From: Steroidobacter agaridevorans
Lineage (GTDB): Bacteria; Pseudomonadota; Gammaproteobacteria; Steroidobacterales; Steroidobacteraceae
Direction of reading: 5' to 3'
Assembly (NCBI RefSeq): GCF_009932555.1
Contig: NZ_BLJO01000003.1
Span: 62,001-126,000, forward strand
Length of the DNA stretch: 64,000 nt
The notes under the pieces were generated by a model. That model made no database searches, had not been told where the DNA came from, and worked only from the letters and a program-made list of their open reading frames with translations. Made by a program: the position numbers and the translations under genes. Shown one piece after another: positions 1 through 8,892 of the stretch (its first letter is position 1; each line of letters starts with the position of its first letter).

Positions 1-350
1 TAAACAGATCTGATACACGTCCAGCCGGCGGCCGTGCGTTTGAAAAACTGCATGGACGAAGGCAGGAACCGAGTAGCACTCAGCGGCTGCTGGTGGACTG
101 CTCGCGAAGAAAGGGGGTACACGCAGTTCCTGCGGCCAGGATGCGGGTGCTTTTCCGTTCAAGCGTCAACGCGCTGTCGTAGTCACGGCGCGCCCGCAGG
201 TGCGGCCGAGCGCGCTCCTGTCCCCTCGTTGTGGCGCCAGCATTCAGCGCAGGCCGTCGGGTTCACCCTATGGACTTTCAGTCGTTGTTACGCATGATGT
301 TGCCGTGTGTGCCCCTACGCTCCAGAAGGCGCTATGCACAGGGAGGCGTG
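1..350. other. ICE segment without a convincing gene
   Basis: No reading frame here has the composition, start signal or recognisable motif of a real gene. A short open frame at 34-297 is Cys/Arg-rich with no plausible ribosome binding site, so it is not called. The stretch may hold the end of an upstream transcription unit and the promoter of the small membrane-protein gene that starts at 351. Confidence 0.5.
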
Positions 351-659
351 ATGAGAACTGAGAATCACCAGGATTCGACATCGGAACACGATGGTGTCAT
401 CGTGAACTTGCTCCTTGCGGCATTCTGGCTGACATTGAGCGCGATCCGTTGGTGCACTCTAATTATTCTGGCCTTCCTCGAGCCGTTCGTCCGACTGCTG
501 TTATCTGCTATCGCCGTGCTGAGTGTGCTGGCGGGCTTGGTGTATTTGGGTTCGAGTGTGCCGCCTCCGGTTCCCTTCTGGGTCACCCTATGTGTGGCGT
601 TGGGATGTCTGCTACTGATCTCGATCTATCAGGGCGTGCTTCATCTCCTTTCAAGATAG
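351..659 (+). CDS. Small two-pass (or more) membrane protein, unknown
   Basis: A 102-aa protein of unknown function. The ATG at 351 is preceded by a good GGGAGG ribosome binding site at 341-346, which is why it is preferred over the in-frame start at 231. A polar N-terminus of about 20 residues is followed by three to four hydrophobic stretches (roughly residues 21-36, 40-62 and 76-97), with a Pro-rich turn containing SVPPPVPF between the last two, so it should sit in the inner membrane. It lies at the head of the conjugation gene block. No family was recognised. It could be an ICE maintenance or exclusion protein, but nothing in the sequence proves that. Confidence 0.55.
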   Translation: MRTENHQDSTSEHDGVIVNLLLAAFWLTLSAIRWCTLIILAFLEPFVRLLLSAIAVLSVLAGLVYLGSSVPPPVPFWVTLCVALGCLLLISIYQGVLHLLSR

Positions 660-928
660 CGTTCGACGAGCCTGGCCCGGTTTCCCTTCACAACCCCCAT
701 CGTCCGCCCCGTAAAACCTGCCTGACCGGGGTGCTGTCGACAGCTATCGGCAGCCGTTATTGCCGTTGTTTCGCCCTCGTATGCGTATCTACCACAGGAA
801 CGCCCGCGCTTCGACTGTGTCTTAATCGATACGAACCCGGAGTAACAGGTAGGGGCCGGTGGTGGATTGTTGAGCATGAACGAGCGCAACTGGTTCCGCG
901 CCGGGGGAACAAGCCGCGGCTGAATGAC

Positions 929-1723
929 ATGGACCCGTTCGATTGGACACAGCTTTTCGTCGAGCGCTGCGAACGCTCCGCGCCCACGCAAGCATTAACG
1001 GATATCTTCCAGCGCGCATTGGAGCAGATGGGCTTTCGTCACTTTGCCTGCTGTTCCCACGTCGACTTCAATGATCCTCCACCGGGCGCCGTCATACTTC
1101 ATAACTATCCGCCCGCCTGGGCGGACGTCTATTTGGAACGGAATCTGTTTCGGTACGATCCGGTGCTTCAGCATGCCGAACGTCGCCTTTTGCCGTTTCG
1201 GTGGAACACTCCAGAGTTTGTCGCCGCACTCACGGTGCCGCAGAGGCACATTCTTCTGGAGGCGGCGAGCGTCGGCATAGCCGACGGCTACACCGTCCCG
1301 ATCCACCTACCCTGGACCGCCGGTGCGATCAGAGCCTCCTGCTCGGCGATTCCGGATTCTCATTCCATCGACGAACATTCCTACCGTGCCGTGCAGGTCA
1401 TGGCGGTCTACCTGTACGCCTCGATGGCGCATCGTCAACCGCCAAGACCCATGGGAGAACGCGGGCTGCAGTCGCGCCCTTTGCTCAGCATGCGCGAGCG
1501 CCAATGTCTGGAACTGGTTGCAGAGGGAAAAAGCGATTGGGACATCAGTCAGCTACTCGGCATCAGCGAGAGTACGGTGCACAAGCACGTCGAATCGGCG
1601 AAGCGTCGGTTGGGCGTCTCGACGAGAATCCAAGCCGTGGTCTGGGCCGTCCAGCATCGAGAGATCTGCTTTGGCGATGTGGTGCAATCGGCGCGCGACG
1701 TGCGAGCAGCGGGCGTGCATTAA
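929..1723 (+). CDS. LuxR-family regulator with autoinducer-binding domain
   Basis: A 264-aa quorum-sensing-type transcription factor. Residues about 20-165 look like the acyl-homoserine-lactone binding domain, with the family's Trp/Tyr/Asp-Pro spacing visible (PAWADVYLERN, then FRYDPV and a later Trp in PFRWN). Residues about 185-245 form a LuxR/GerE helix-turn-helix (LSMRERQCLELVAEGKSDWD, then SESTVHKHVESAKRRLG). The open frame extends upstream to 449 but that part is composition noise overlapping the previous gene; ATG 929 gives the normal family length. No luxI-type synthase is visible, so it is a LuxR solo within this window. Placed ahead of the virB operon, it is a candidate regulator of transfer. 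Family assignment is secure, ligand and targets are not. Confidence 0.85.
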   Translation: MDPFDWTQLFVERCERSAPTQALTDIFQRALEQMGFRHFACCSHVDFNDPPPGAVILHNYPPAWADVYLERNLFRYDPVLQHAERRLLPFRWNTPEFVAALTVPQRHILLEAASVGIADGYTVPIHLPWTAGAIRASCSAIPDSHSIDEHSYRAVQVMAVYLYASMAHRQPPRPMGERGLQSRPLLSMRERQCLELVAEGKSDWDISQLLGISESTVHKHVESAKRRLGVSTRIQAVVWAVQHREICFGDVVQSARDVRAAGVH

Positions 1724-1929
1724 GGCGCGTCCATCGGAGCAGCACTCTGTTCAGGTTGATTGTTTTGTCGATGGTTGGCATGTCATCTGGGCAAAAGTTC
1801 GATTTGTTCGATTCGAATCATTGATGCAGGGTCAACTAGCCTGATCAGGCCATTGTGTCGGCCGCACACTCTCGGTACTTCTGAGGCAAGCCCTGCGTGC
1901 ATCGTGAGCGCAGAGGACCGGAGATGGTC

Positions 1930-2544
1930 ATGGAAGCGAACCTCGCAAGGGAATCGATCGACCAGGAGCTACGACGGCGGCAACTCGCCCAGCGCCTGGT
2001 TGCCCATCAAGCGCGAACCCGTACCATATTTCGTCTCACCGGATTGTCCCGCCATCAGCTGGCCACGATGAGGCGTCGCTGGCAGGTGACCGCCGAAATG
2101 CGTCGGCGCGGCCCGGTCCCGAAGTCCTTCGCTGCGTTTCTCTCCACACAGCGCACGCGTGATGAAGCGGCGGTGATGGCCCTGTGGTGGCGGTTGTTCG
2201 CGAGTGTCGGAGCGACGAGCCAACCGAATGGTCGCACCGGTCGCTTAGAAATCGGCGAATGCCTCTGCGATGTATTCGAGGCGCACACCGCTTGCTTTCC
2301 TGCGTCTACGCTCGAACTCGATCATCTGGTGCTGCTCTCGAAAAGCGTAGATGAGGCCGCCGCCCTGGCTCTAGGGCGATGCGCGACTTGTGAGGCGGTA
2401 ATGCTCGCGGATCTGCTTGGGCCCCGACGTCGGCGGTGTTATCGATGCCAACGCGCCGAAGCGGTGTCACCACTGCCGACCACCAGCGATGAGCAAAAGC
2501 GCGTGGTTTCGATCGGTGAGGGCGTTCAACAGGAGCTGTTTTAA
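1930..2544 (+). CDS. FlhC-like transcriptional activator
   Basis: A protein of about 204 aa resembling FlhC, the zinc-binding subunit of the FlhDC activator. It has the hallmark C-terminal Cys-x2-Cys ... Cys-x2-Cys cluster (CATCEAVML, then RRRCYRCQ) and an N-terminal helical region containing FRLTGLSRHQLATMRRRW. ATG 1930 is chosen because the purine-rich GGAG at 1920-1923 is well spaced from it; ATG 1924 would sit directly on that site. In the SXT/R391 ICE family FlhDC homologues (SetDC) switch on transfer genes, so a similar role before virB2 is a reasonable inference. No flhD or flagellar gene is visible here, and whether it acts alone is unknown. Confidence 0.75.
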   Translation: MEANLARESIDQELRRRQLAQRLVAHQARTRTIFRLTGLSRHQLATMRRRWQVTAEMRRRGPVPKSFAAFLSTQRTRDEAAVMALWWRLFASVGATSQPNGRTGRLEIGECLCDVFEAHTACFPASTLELDHLVLLSKSVDEAAALALGRCATCEAVMLADLLGPRRRRCYRCQRAEAVSPLPTTSDEQKRVVSIGEGVQQELF

Positions 2545-2569
2545 ATCCACCCACGGTGGGTAAAGAACC

Positions 2570-3229
2570 ATGTCAGGAACCGAAGAGAGCTGGCGCATAT
2601 CTCCATCGCCCAGCGAGTTCACGTGGAAGGGGCAGCAAGCACTCGCGCGCGTTCATGCGTTGAATGAACGGTGCCTGGAGTTGCTGACGCAGAGCGCTCG
2701 CGGGGACCAACAGTCTCCCGCGTTCGTGCACCAGTCCCGAGGCCTCTGGCGCGGGTTGAATGCCGCCGCTCGAAAGCGCGCGGCCCAGATGCCATTTATT
2801 CTCATGGACGTACACTTCAGGGAGGCGCAATGGTGGCGGGGTGCACAGAGCTCTCGGTCATCTCAGCGCTCACTGTTGACGCCCGAGATGGTATTTAAGG
2901 GGAAGCTCGCCGCCGAGCTGATGCGCGAGACGCTCATGCTCGCTTGGAACACCGTGAGCATGGATCGGCGGGTTGCCTGCCTGCTGTTTGGCATGGCTCC
3001 CGCCGTCAGCCGCATCATCGCCGATTACGGACCGCAAGACGTCGAGCGCATCGCTGCCCGATATCGCGCGCATCTTCTGCCGCGCTGGCATGACTTTCCC
3101 GCGTACTGGAACAATCTCCTCATGGCCGCGCGCGACAACGATGAAGCGGCCCTCGAGGAATCTCGTCTCCACGGGGTGCTCATGATCGGCGGTGCGCTGC
3201 TGCCTTTATTGGAGGGCAAGGCGGTATGA
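2570..3229 (+). CDS. ICE protein of unknown function
   Basis: A 219-aa, mostly helical soluble protein starting 25 bases after the FlhC-like gene and ending in an ATGA junction just before the virB genes. There is no signal peptide or obvious membrane segment. A moderately conserved-looking centre holds LTPEMVFKGKLAAELMRETL, and Trp and Arg are common. No family was recognised. Its position between a FlhC-like activator and the type IV secretion operon suggests a conjugation-linked role, possibly a regulatory partner of the FlhC-like protein, but that is inference from context only. Confidence 0.6.
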   Translation: MSGTEESWRISPSPSEFTWKGQQALARVHALNERCLELLTQSARGDQQSPAFVHQSRGLWRGLNAAARKRAAQMPFILMDVHFREAQWWRGAQSSRSSQRSLLTPEMVFKGKLAAELMRETLMLAWNTVSMDRRVACLLFGMAPAVSRIIADYGPQDVERIAARYRAHLLPRWHDFPAYWNNLLMAARDNDEAALEESRLHGVLMIGGALLPLLEGKAV

Positions 3230-3415
3230 GCATCGTCCGAGTCCTCACGTTGAGTCGCGCATGGAAAAATGGTGCGGTGAGTTTCGCCGATAAATCGGCT
3301 GAATACCTCGATGTTTGCCTGGAGTATCGGCCGGATTTTCCGCGGAACTCCACTAACACGTTCCTCCGCCGTGATGTTTCCATGGAGTCCCCTCAGAAAT
3401 CCATGGGACGCGAAC

Positions 3416-3709
3416 GTGAAGCACGTCGATACCGTCCGAGTCAGTGGCGCAGTTGCGCTCACCATGCTGCTACTTCCCCAGTTCGCCGCCGCTCAGCAAT
3501 CACCTTTCGACACCGGCGCGAATTCGCTGGTGACATTCGCGCTCGCCATCGCGACACCGATTGCAATCCTGGTCGTGATCGGCGCTGCCATTGCCGCGGC
3601 GGTGGGACGGATCAGCTGGGGATGGGTGATCGGTTGCATTGTCGGCATCGCGGCGATCTTTGGTTCTCCGCAGATCGTCGCGTGGATTCGCGGGATGTTC
3701 GCTGTGTAG
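3416..3709 (+). CDS. virB2: VirB2-type conjugative pilin
   Basis: Major pilus subunit of the type IV secretion system. The 97-aa protein from GTG 3416 has an N-terminal signal peptide ending near FAAAQQ, then two hydrophobic helices (about residues 45-65 and 70-88) separated by a short polar turn with GRISWG, the classic VirB2/TrbC architecture. In-frame ATGs at 3311 and 3374 would add an unlikely tail before the signal peptide. It is followed 10 bases later by virB3. Length and topology fit the family; no VirB1 transglycosylase is visible just upstream. Confidence 0.8.
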   Translation: MKHVDTVRVSGAVALTMLLLPQFAAAQQSPFDTGANSLVTFALAIATPIAILVVIGAAIAAAVGRISWGWVIGCIVGIAAIFGSPQIVAWIRGMFAV

Positions 3710-3719
3710 GGGCACCCAG

Positions 3720-4109
3720 ATGAGCGAACGAAACTCAGGGCTGACCGCCGATCCGCTATTCGTCGGTGTCACGCGCCCACCGATGCGATGGGGCGTGGCG
3801 TACGAAGCGCTGTTGCTGAATCTCGTCGTCACGATGGAGACCTTTGTACTGAGCAAGAACCTGCTCACGCTGCTGATCGCGATTCCGATCCATGGAGTCT
3901 GCGCATTGCTATGTGCGCGAGAGGCTCGCCACTTCCATTTAATGCTCCTGTGGGGGCGCACTCGATTGCCGGCGTATCTTGGCACGTTGCGTCTTTGGCA
4001 GGCCGCAAGCTACAGCCCCCTCGCACTGGACTTACCCACTCGAAACGGTCGGCGCCGAAATCCGGTCACGGTGCGCGTTGAAATCAGCTCGTCGAGGAAA
4101 AACGCATGA
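3720..4109 (+). CDS. virB3: VirB3-like T4SS inner-membrane protein
   Basis: A 129-aa protein with the VirB3 N-terminal signature TADPLFVGVTRPPM, followed by two closely packed hydrophobic segments (about residues 32-62) and a polar C-terminal tail. VirB3 sits in the inner membrane beside the VirB4 ATPase and is needed for pilus assembly. Its stop overlaps the start of virB4 in an ATGA junction, indicating coupled translation. The tail beyond residue 90 is Arg-rich and longer than in short family members. Confidence 0.85.
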   Translation: MSERNSGLTADPLFVGVTRPPMRWGVAYEALLLNLVVTMETFVLSKNLLTLLIAIPIHGVCALLCAREARHFHLMLLWGRTRLPAYLGTLRLWQAASYSPLALDLPTRNGRRRNPVTVRVEISSSRKNA

Positions 4110-6550
4110 GGGCGGTGAATCGACTGGCAGCGAGCCGCCGCGAGCTGAGCGTCGCGCGCCAGATTCCCTATGTGGTACACGTCGCCGAGGGAATCATCAA
4201 AACGCAGGCAGGGGATTTCGTCCAGGTGTTTCGTCTGGGCGGCGCCAGTTTTGAGAGCGCGGACGATGAAACGCTGAACAACTGGCATGAACGACTCAAC
4301 GTCACGTGGCGAAACATCGCCAGTCCCAACGTGGCGTTGTGGACGCACGTGCTCCGACGCCGAGAAAGGGCTGCCGCGAAGTCGGTGAACGCCACGGGGT
4401 TCGCCGCCGAGCTGGCACAGAAATACTGCGAGCGGCTCGCCACTGAGACACTCATGGTCAACGACTTGTATCTCGCGCTGATCTATCGACCGGTGTCCGG
4501 TCCCACCACTACGGCCGCCTCAAGACTGCTGTCACGAGCGGCAAAAGACAGTGAGCACGCGGTGCTGCGGGATGCGATCGAGGTCTGCGAGAAGCTTGGT
4601 CAGGCGGTCGTGGCCTCTCTCGCCCGCTATGAACCAGAGCGATTGGGGATCTATGAGAGGGGCCTGCGCTGCTACTCATCGCTGCTCGAGTTCTTCGGGA
4701 TCCTCATCAATGGTGAATGGCAGGCGATGCCTGTCCCGCGGGCACCCCTGAACGAGGTGCTCGCGACGACCAGGCCGCTGTTCGGCTCCGAAGTGATTGA
4801 GTATCGGCTGCCGACCGAAACCCGATTGGGCGCGGTCCTCGGTATCAAGGAATACCCCACGCCAACTAGCGTCGGCATGTACAACGCCTTGTTGTCGGCG
4901 CCGTTCGAGTTCGTGCTGACCCAGTCGTTCTCCTTCCTGACGAAGGGAACGGCCCAAGGACTGCTGCAACGTCAGTACAACCGGATGGCGAATGCAGGAG
5001 ACTTCGCCGTTAGCCAGGCAGAGGAACTGAAGGACGCTCTCGATGCTCTCACCGCGAACGAGTTCGTCATGGGTGATCATCACCTGACGCTGCAGGTGTT
5101 AACGCCACCGAGCGACGCGCGATCAGCGGCGCAAGGCACGCTGCTCAAACGCCTTAACGATGACGTCGCACTCGCCCGCACCATGCTTGCAGACTGCGGC
5201 ATGACCGTGGCCCGCGAAGATTTGGCACTGGAGGCCGCGTTCTGGGCCCAGTTGCCAGGCTGCTTTTCCCTTCGGCCACGAAAGGCAACCATCACCTCTC
5301 GCAACTTTGCCGCGATGGTGCCGTGGCATAACTTTCCGACCGGTCGTGCCATAGGGAATCACTGGGGAGACGCGCTGGCGTTGCTTATCACCAGCGCGCG
5401 CTCTCCATACTATTTCAGTCTGCATGCCTCCGATCCTCACGATCCGGACGGCGGTAGTCGTAAAGACACCGGACACACGTTTATCTGCGGCCCGACCGGC
5501 TCGGGCAAGACGGTGTTGATCGGATTCCTGATCTCGATGCTGTCAGGACAAGGCGCGACGCAAGTCATCTTCGATAAGGATCAGGGATTGGAGATTCTGG
5601 TGCGTGCCCTGGGCGGCGTCTATCTCCCGTTACAGCCTCGCGCACCGACCGGATTCAATCCGCTGCAGCTCGAGCCCACGCCGACCAATGTCGAGTTCCT
5701 AGCCGCTTGGCTGCGCATGCTCGCGCGCGGGTCGGCGGCGCTGACGCCGCGCGAACAGACCGACCTGGACCAGGCGCTAAGGGGAACGCTCGCGCTGGAC
5801 CGATCCGCGAGGCGGCTGTCTCGGCTACTGGAGTTCACGGATCCGACGCGCCCTGAAGGCATTCACGCGCGCCTCGCACGCTGGTGCCACAGCGCCGGCG
5901 GCGACCATGCTTGGGTGTTCGACAACGCGGCGGACTCGGTCGTCCCCATGATGACTGGTCACGCGACGGTGGGCTTTGATGTCACGCACTTTCTCACCAA
6001 TGAACTGATCCGCGGCCCCGTCAATCGGTACCTATTTCATCTGGTCGAGCAGTTGCTTGATGGTCGTCGGCTGGTGTGCTGGGTCGATGAGTTCTCGAAT
6101 GCGCTCGCGGACCCGGATTTCGAACACTTCGCGGACAACGCACCGAAGACTTGGCGGAAGTTGAACGGCGTACTCTGCGCCGCCACGCAGACCGCAAGCG
6201 GTGTGCTGTCGAGCTCGATCGCTCGGACCATCGTAGAGCAGACGGCAACGAAGGTGTTCTTCCCCAATCCCGAGGCTGACGCGCAGGACTACATCGACGG
6301 CTTTGGCCTGACCGAACGCGAGTTCAGGTTGCTCAAAGAGCAATTGGAACCCGGGTCACGAATGTTTCTGGTGAAACAGGGACACGACAGTGTCGTGTGC
6401 GCACTGGACTTAAAAGGGTTCGACGCGGAGCTGGCGGTGATCTCGGGTCGTCGCAGTTCGGTGGAGGAGCTGCATCGGCTCATGCGCACCGTGGGCCCCG
6501 CGCCAAACCAATGGCTTCCACATTTCATGAAAGGATTCGAACGACGCTGA
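4106..6550 (+). CDS. virB4: VirB4 T4SS ATPase
   Basis: An 814-aa hexameric-type ATPase that powers pilus assembly and substrate transfer at the inner membrane. The N-terminal CagE/TrbE-like domain is followed by a Walker A motif GPTGSGKT at about residues 461-468 and a Walker B-like LVCWVDEFSNAL near residue 655. A late motif NGVLCAATQTASGV matches the conserved region after Walker B. Full family length, no frameshift. Overlaps virB3 by four bases and is followed by virB5 after 38 bases. Confidence 0.95.
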   Translation: MRAVNRLAASRRELSVARQIPYVVHVAEGIIKTQAGDFVQVFRLGGASFESADDETLNNWHERLNVTWRNIASPNVALWTHVLRRRERAAAKSVNATGFAAELAQKYCERLATETLMVNDLYLALIYRPVSGPTTTAASRLLSRAAKDSEHAVLRDAIEVCEKLGQAVVASLARYEPERLGIYERGLRCYSSLLEFFGILINGEWQAMPVPRAPLNEVLATTRPLFGSEVIEYRLPTETRLGAVLGIKEYPTPTSVGMYNALLSAPFEFVLTQSFSFLTKGTAQGLLQRQYNRMANAGDFAVSQAEELKDALDALTANEFVMGDHHLTLQVLTPPSDARSAAQGTLLKRLNDDVALARTMLADCGMTVAREDLALEAAFWAQLPGCFSLRPRKATITSRNFAAMVPWHNFPTGRAIGNHWGDALALLITSARSPYYFSLHASDPHDPDGGSRKDTGHTFICGPTGSGKTVLIGFLISMLSGQGATQVIFDKDQGLEILVRALGGVYLPLQPRAPTGFNPLQLEPTPTNVEFLAAWLRMLARGSAALTPREQTDLDQALRGTLALDRSARRLSRLLEFTDPTRPEGIHARLARWCHSAGGDHAWVFDNAADSVVPMMTGHATVGFDVTHFLTNELIRGPVNRYLFHLVEQLLDGRRLVCWVDEFSNALADPDFEHFADNAPKTWRKLNGVLCAATQTASGVLSSSIARTIVEQTATKVFFPNPEADAQDYIDGFGLTEREFRLLKEQLEPGSRMFLVKQGHDSVVCALDLKGFDAELAVISGRRSSVEELHRLMRTVGPAPNQWLPHFMKGFERR

Positions 6551-6588
6551 CGACGGCTTGCTGATCATACGCCAAAGAGGAATGCGCC

Positions 6589-7302
6589 ATGTCACTAAGG
6601 AAATTTTGGTACGTGCTCGCTTCTATCGTGGGTGGATTGGGACTCACGCCAGCGGCGCATGCGCAGTGGGCCGTGGTGGATGTGGGCGCAATTGCTCAAC
6701 TGATTCAGCAGGTAAATACCATGCGCCAGCAGCTCGAGACCACGCGCGACCAGCTTCAGCAGGCGCGTGAGACGCTGGATTCCATGCGAGGCGGGCGTGG
6801 AATGGAACAACTGCTTGCAGGCACAGCACGTAACTACCTGCCCGAGGATTGGCAGCAGCTATCGGCAGTGCTGGATCAATCGAGCGCCGGTTACGGGACG
6901 CTGGCCGCGGAGTTGCAGCGTCTCATCAACACGAACGCCATCCTGAATCCCGAACAGGTCCAAAGTCTATCCGCCGGTGAGCGTTCCCAACTGGAAGCGG
7001 CGCGGCGATCGGCAGCTTTGTTGCAGGCATTGACCCGAGAGGCACTGTCGACAACGAGTCGCCGCTTTCAGTCGATTCAGCAGCTCATCAATGCGATCTC
7101 GCGGGCTGAGGACCAGAAGGCAATTCTGGATCTGCAGGCACGCATTCAAGCCGAGCAGAGCATGCTGCAAAACGAAGGGACAAAGCTGGGCCTCTTGTAT
7201 CAAACGGCGCAGGCCGAGGAGTGGGCGCGCAAACAGCGCGTTCGCGAGCAGGCCATTAACTCGATTGGATCTCTGCGTGATCTTCCACCATTGGGGCTTT
7301 GA
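6589..7302 (+). CDS. virB5: VirB5-like minor pilin / P-type T4SS protein
   Basis: A 237-aa periplasmic protein with a cleavable signal peptide (residues 1-24, ending PAAHAQWA) and long coiled helices rich in Gln and Arg (QLIQQVNTMRQQLETTRDQL), as in VirB5/TrbJ proteins that sit at the pilus tip. Starts 38 bases after virB4. Its last residues contain GSLRDLPPLG, which closely matches a segment in the next gene product (the EexN-like lipoprotein), an unusual shared motif for two different families. Confidence 0.85.
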   Translation: MSLRKFWYVLASIVGGLGLTPAAHAQWAVVDVGAIAQLIQQVNTMRQQLETTRDQLQQARETLDSMRGGRGMEQLLAGTARNYLPEDWQQLSAVLDQSSAGYGTLAAELQRLINTNAILNPEQVQSLSAGERSQLEAARRSAALLQALTREALSTTSRRFQSIQQLINAISRAEDQKAILDLQARIQAEQSMLQNEGTKLGLLYQTAQAEEWARKQRVREQAINSIGSLRDLPPLGL

Positions 7303-7303
7303 T

Positions 7304-7669
7304 ATGACCATCAAACAACTGTCGATCTCGCGTTTGACTCGTTGCGCCTCCGTTACGCGTTGGTATTTGGGGGTTGGCGCATCGCTTGTGGCTGCCGCGT
7401 GTAGTTCACCCCCGGAGCCGCCGACGCATCAGACGGTGGAGTTCTATCGCGCGAACAAAGAGGCGCGGCAGGCGAAGGTCGCCGAATGCGCTAACGATCC
7501 AGGTGCGCTAGGCAAGACACCTGATTGCATCAACGCGAAGCAAGCGGCAGCGATCGAAGGGCTGGGATCCCTTCGAGATATGAAGCCGCTTGGCCCGCCA
7601 AAGGAGCGAGGGCGCTCAGAAGACGATGCTGGCTTCCAGGCAGGAGATGCGCCGCGCGAGCCAAGATAG
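7304..7669 (+). CDS. EexN-family entry-exclusion lipoprotein
   Basis: A 121-aa lipoprotein of the EexN type, which in pKM101-like systems blocks redundant transfer into cells already carrying the element. A signal peptide ends in a lipobox-like LVAAAC (Cys about residue 34). The mature part has the family pattern TVEFYRANKEARQAKVAECA followed by NDPG and PDCINA, with two Cys that probably form a disulphide. The gene starts two bases after virB5 and precedes virB6, the usual place for eex genes. The C-terminus repeats the GSLRD-x2-PLG motif of VirB5. Confidence 0.8.
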   Translation: MTIKQLSISRLTRCASVTRWYLGVGASLVAAACSSPPEPPTHQTVEFYRANKEARQAKVAECANDPGALGKTPDCINAKQAAAIEGLGSLRDMKPLGPPKERGRSEDDAGFQAGDAPREPR

Positions 7670-7684
7670 GCGGAGGGTGTATCC

Positions 7685-8695
7685 ATGGGCTTTTTCACTG
7701 AGTTCTATGCATGGCTGACCCGGGTTCTCACCACGTACATTGGTGACAACACGCTCAGAATCGCGGCAGTGCTTGAGCCCGCCATCGTAACGTTAGCAAT
7801 CCTCTACGTTGCGATATGGGGATACCTGCATCTCGCCGGGAAAATCGACGAGCCATTCATCGCTGGCGTGAAACGCCTCCTTGTTCTTGGTGTGATTCTC
7901 GGTGTGAGCTTGTCTTTGTGGCTCTATAACGAAGTGATTGTGGACACCTTCTTCAATGCCCCGACGCAACTCGCGGCGGTGGTCGTCGGCGGCCACGATG
8001 CTGTTTCGACCATAGATCAAATCATGCTTCTCGGTGGTGACGCAGCCTATTCGCTGATCCGGCAGGGCGGCATTCTTGAGGGCAACTTCTCTTTTTACCT
8101 CGCCGGGTTCGCGGTGCTGTTGATCGTTGGGATCACGGCGATCTACACGATCTTCTTGCTCACACTTTCTAAGATTGCATTGTCCGTTCTTCTCGTGCTC
8201 GGTCCGCTGTTCATTGCCTTCCTGTTCTTCGAGAGCACCAAGCGCTTCTTCGAGTCCTGGATTGCGCAGATGGCGAACTATGGATTTATTTGCATTCTCA
8301 CGGTGCTGGTTGCAGGGCTGATGCTGAGTGTTCTGGCGGATGCCGCGGAGGAGGCGGCCAGCGCGGGAGGCGGAATTCTAATAGTGGACGCTGTCCGGTT
8401 GTGTCTGGCAGCGGGGCTGACCTTCCTAGTCATGCGGCAAGTGATGCCCATGGCTGCCGGACTCGCCAGCGGCCTTGCTCTCTCATCCTTCGGTGTTGTG
8501 AGTGCAGCGCTCGCCTGGGGGCTGGGCAGAGCAACGCGCGGCGGCGGCCAGTTTCTGCGTGGCATGACGGACCGAGAAACGACGCGCTGGGACTCGATGA
8601 GTCGCAAGTCAGGATACTACGCTCGCCGCGCACTGGGTGCCGGCGTTGGTCGCGTTGCGCGGGGTTGGCGCGAAAACACTATTCGGACTCGGTGA
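7685..8695 (+). CDS. virB6: VirB6 T4SS inner-membrane channel component
   Basis: A 336-aa polytopic inner-membrane protein. At least six hydrophobic helices are visible (for example ILYVAIWGYLHLAG, LLVLGVILGVSLSLWLY, LAGFAVLLIVGITAIYTIFL, ALSVLLVLGPLFIAFLFF), matching the TrbL/VirB6 pattern with a central conserved FESWIAQMANYGF after the LFIAFLFF segment. The C-terminal 60 residues are basic and likely cytoplasmic. It sits between the EexN lipoprotein and the VirB7-like lipoprotein. Confidence 0.9.
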   Translation: MGFFTEFYAWLTRVLTTYIGDNTLRIAAVLEPAIVTLAILYVAIWGYLHLAGKIDEPFIAGVKRLLVLGVILGVSLSLWLYNEVIVDTFFNAPTQLAAVVVGGHDAVSTIDQIMLLGGDAAYSLIRQGGILEGNFSFYLAGFAVLLIVGITAIYTIFLLTLSKIALSVLLVLGPLFIAFLFFESTKRFFESWIAQMANYGFICILTVLVAGLMLSVLADAAEEAASAGGGILIVDAVRLCLAAGLTFLVMRQVMPMAAGLASGLALSSFGVVSAALAWGLGRATRGGGQFLRGMTDRETTRWDSMSRKSGYYARRALGAGVGRVARGWRENTIRTR

Positions 8696-8700
8696 CGCAT

Positions 8701-8892
8701 ATGGATATGACGCTCAGAGTGTTCATCGTTGCGTGGATAGCTTTCATGCTGCCGGCGTGCGCGACCCGCAACGGCGTGGTGCGTTGTGACGGTCACTTAG
8801 AACCCATCAACGCTCCTGCGTCTCACACCCAGAGGAGCGGCGAGTCTGTCGACGCTGGTACCGAAGACTTGGCGAGTCGAAGCCGTGAGTAA
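8701..8892 (+). CDS. Small VirB7-like lipoprotein
   Basis: A 63-aa protein with a short hydrophobic signal (residues 4-19) ending in a clear lipobox LPAC (Cys20), then CATRNGVVRCDGHLEPIN and a polar tail. Position between virB6 and virB8 and its lipidation fit VirB7, the outer-membrane core lipoprotein that joins VirB9. Sequence similarity across VirB7 proteins is poor, so this is a positional call. Its end overlaps the GTG start of virB8. Confidence 0.65.
   Translation: MDMTLRVFIVAWIAFMLPACATRNGVVRCDGHLEPINAPASHTQRSGESVDAGTEDLASRSRE

Noticed and set aside
34-297. Open frame of 87 codons near the window start
   Set aside because: Cys/Arg-rich composition, no ribosome binding site, no family features.
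3226-3723. 165-codon frame overlapping virB2
   Set aside because: It begins in an ATGA overlap, but most of it is the shifted frame of virB2, which has a signal peptide and pilin topology.
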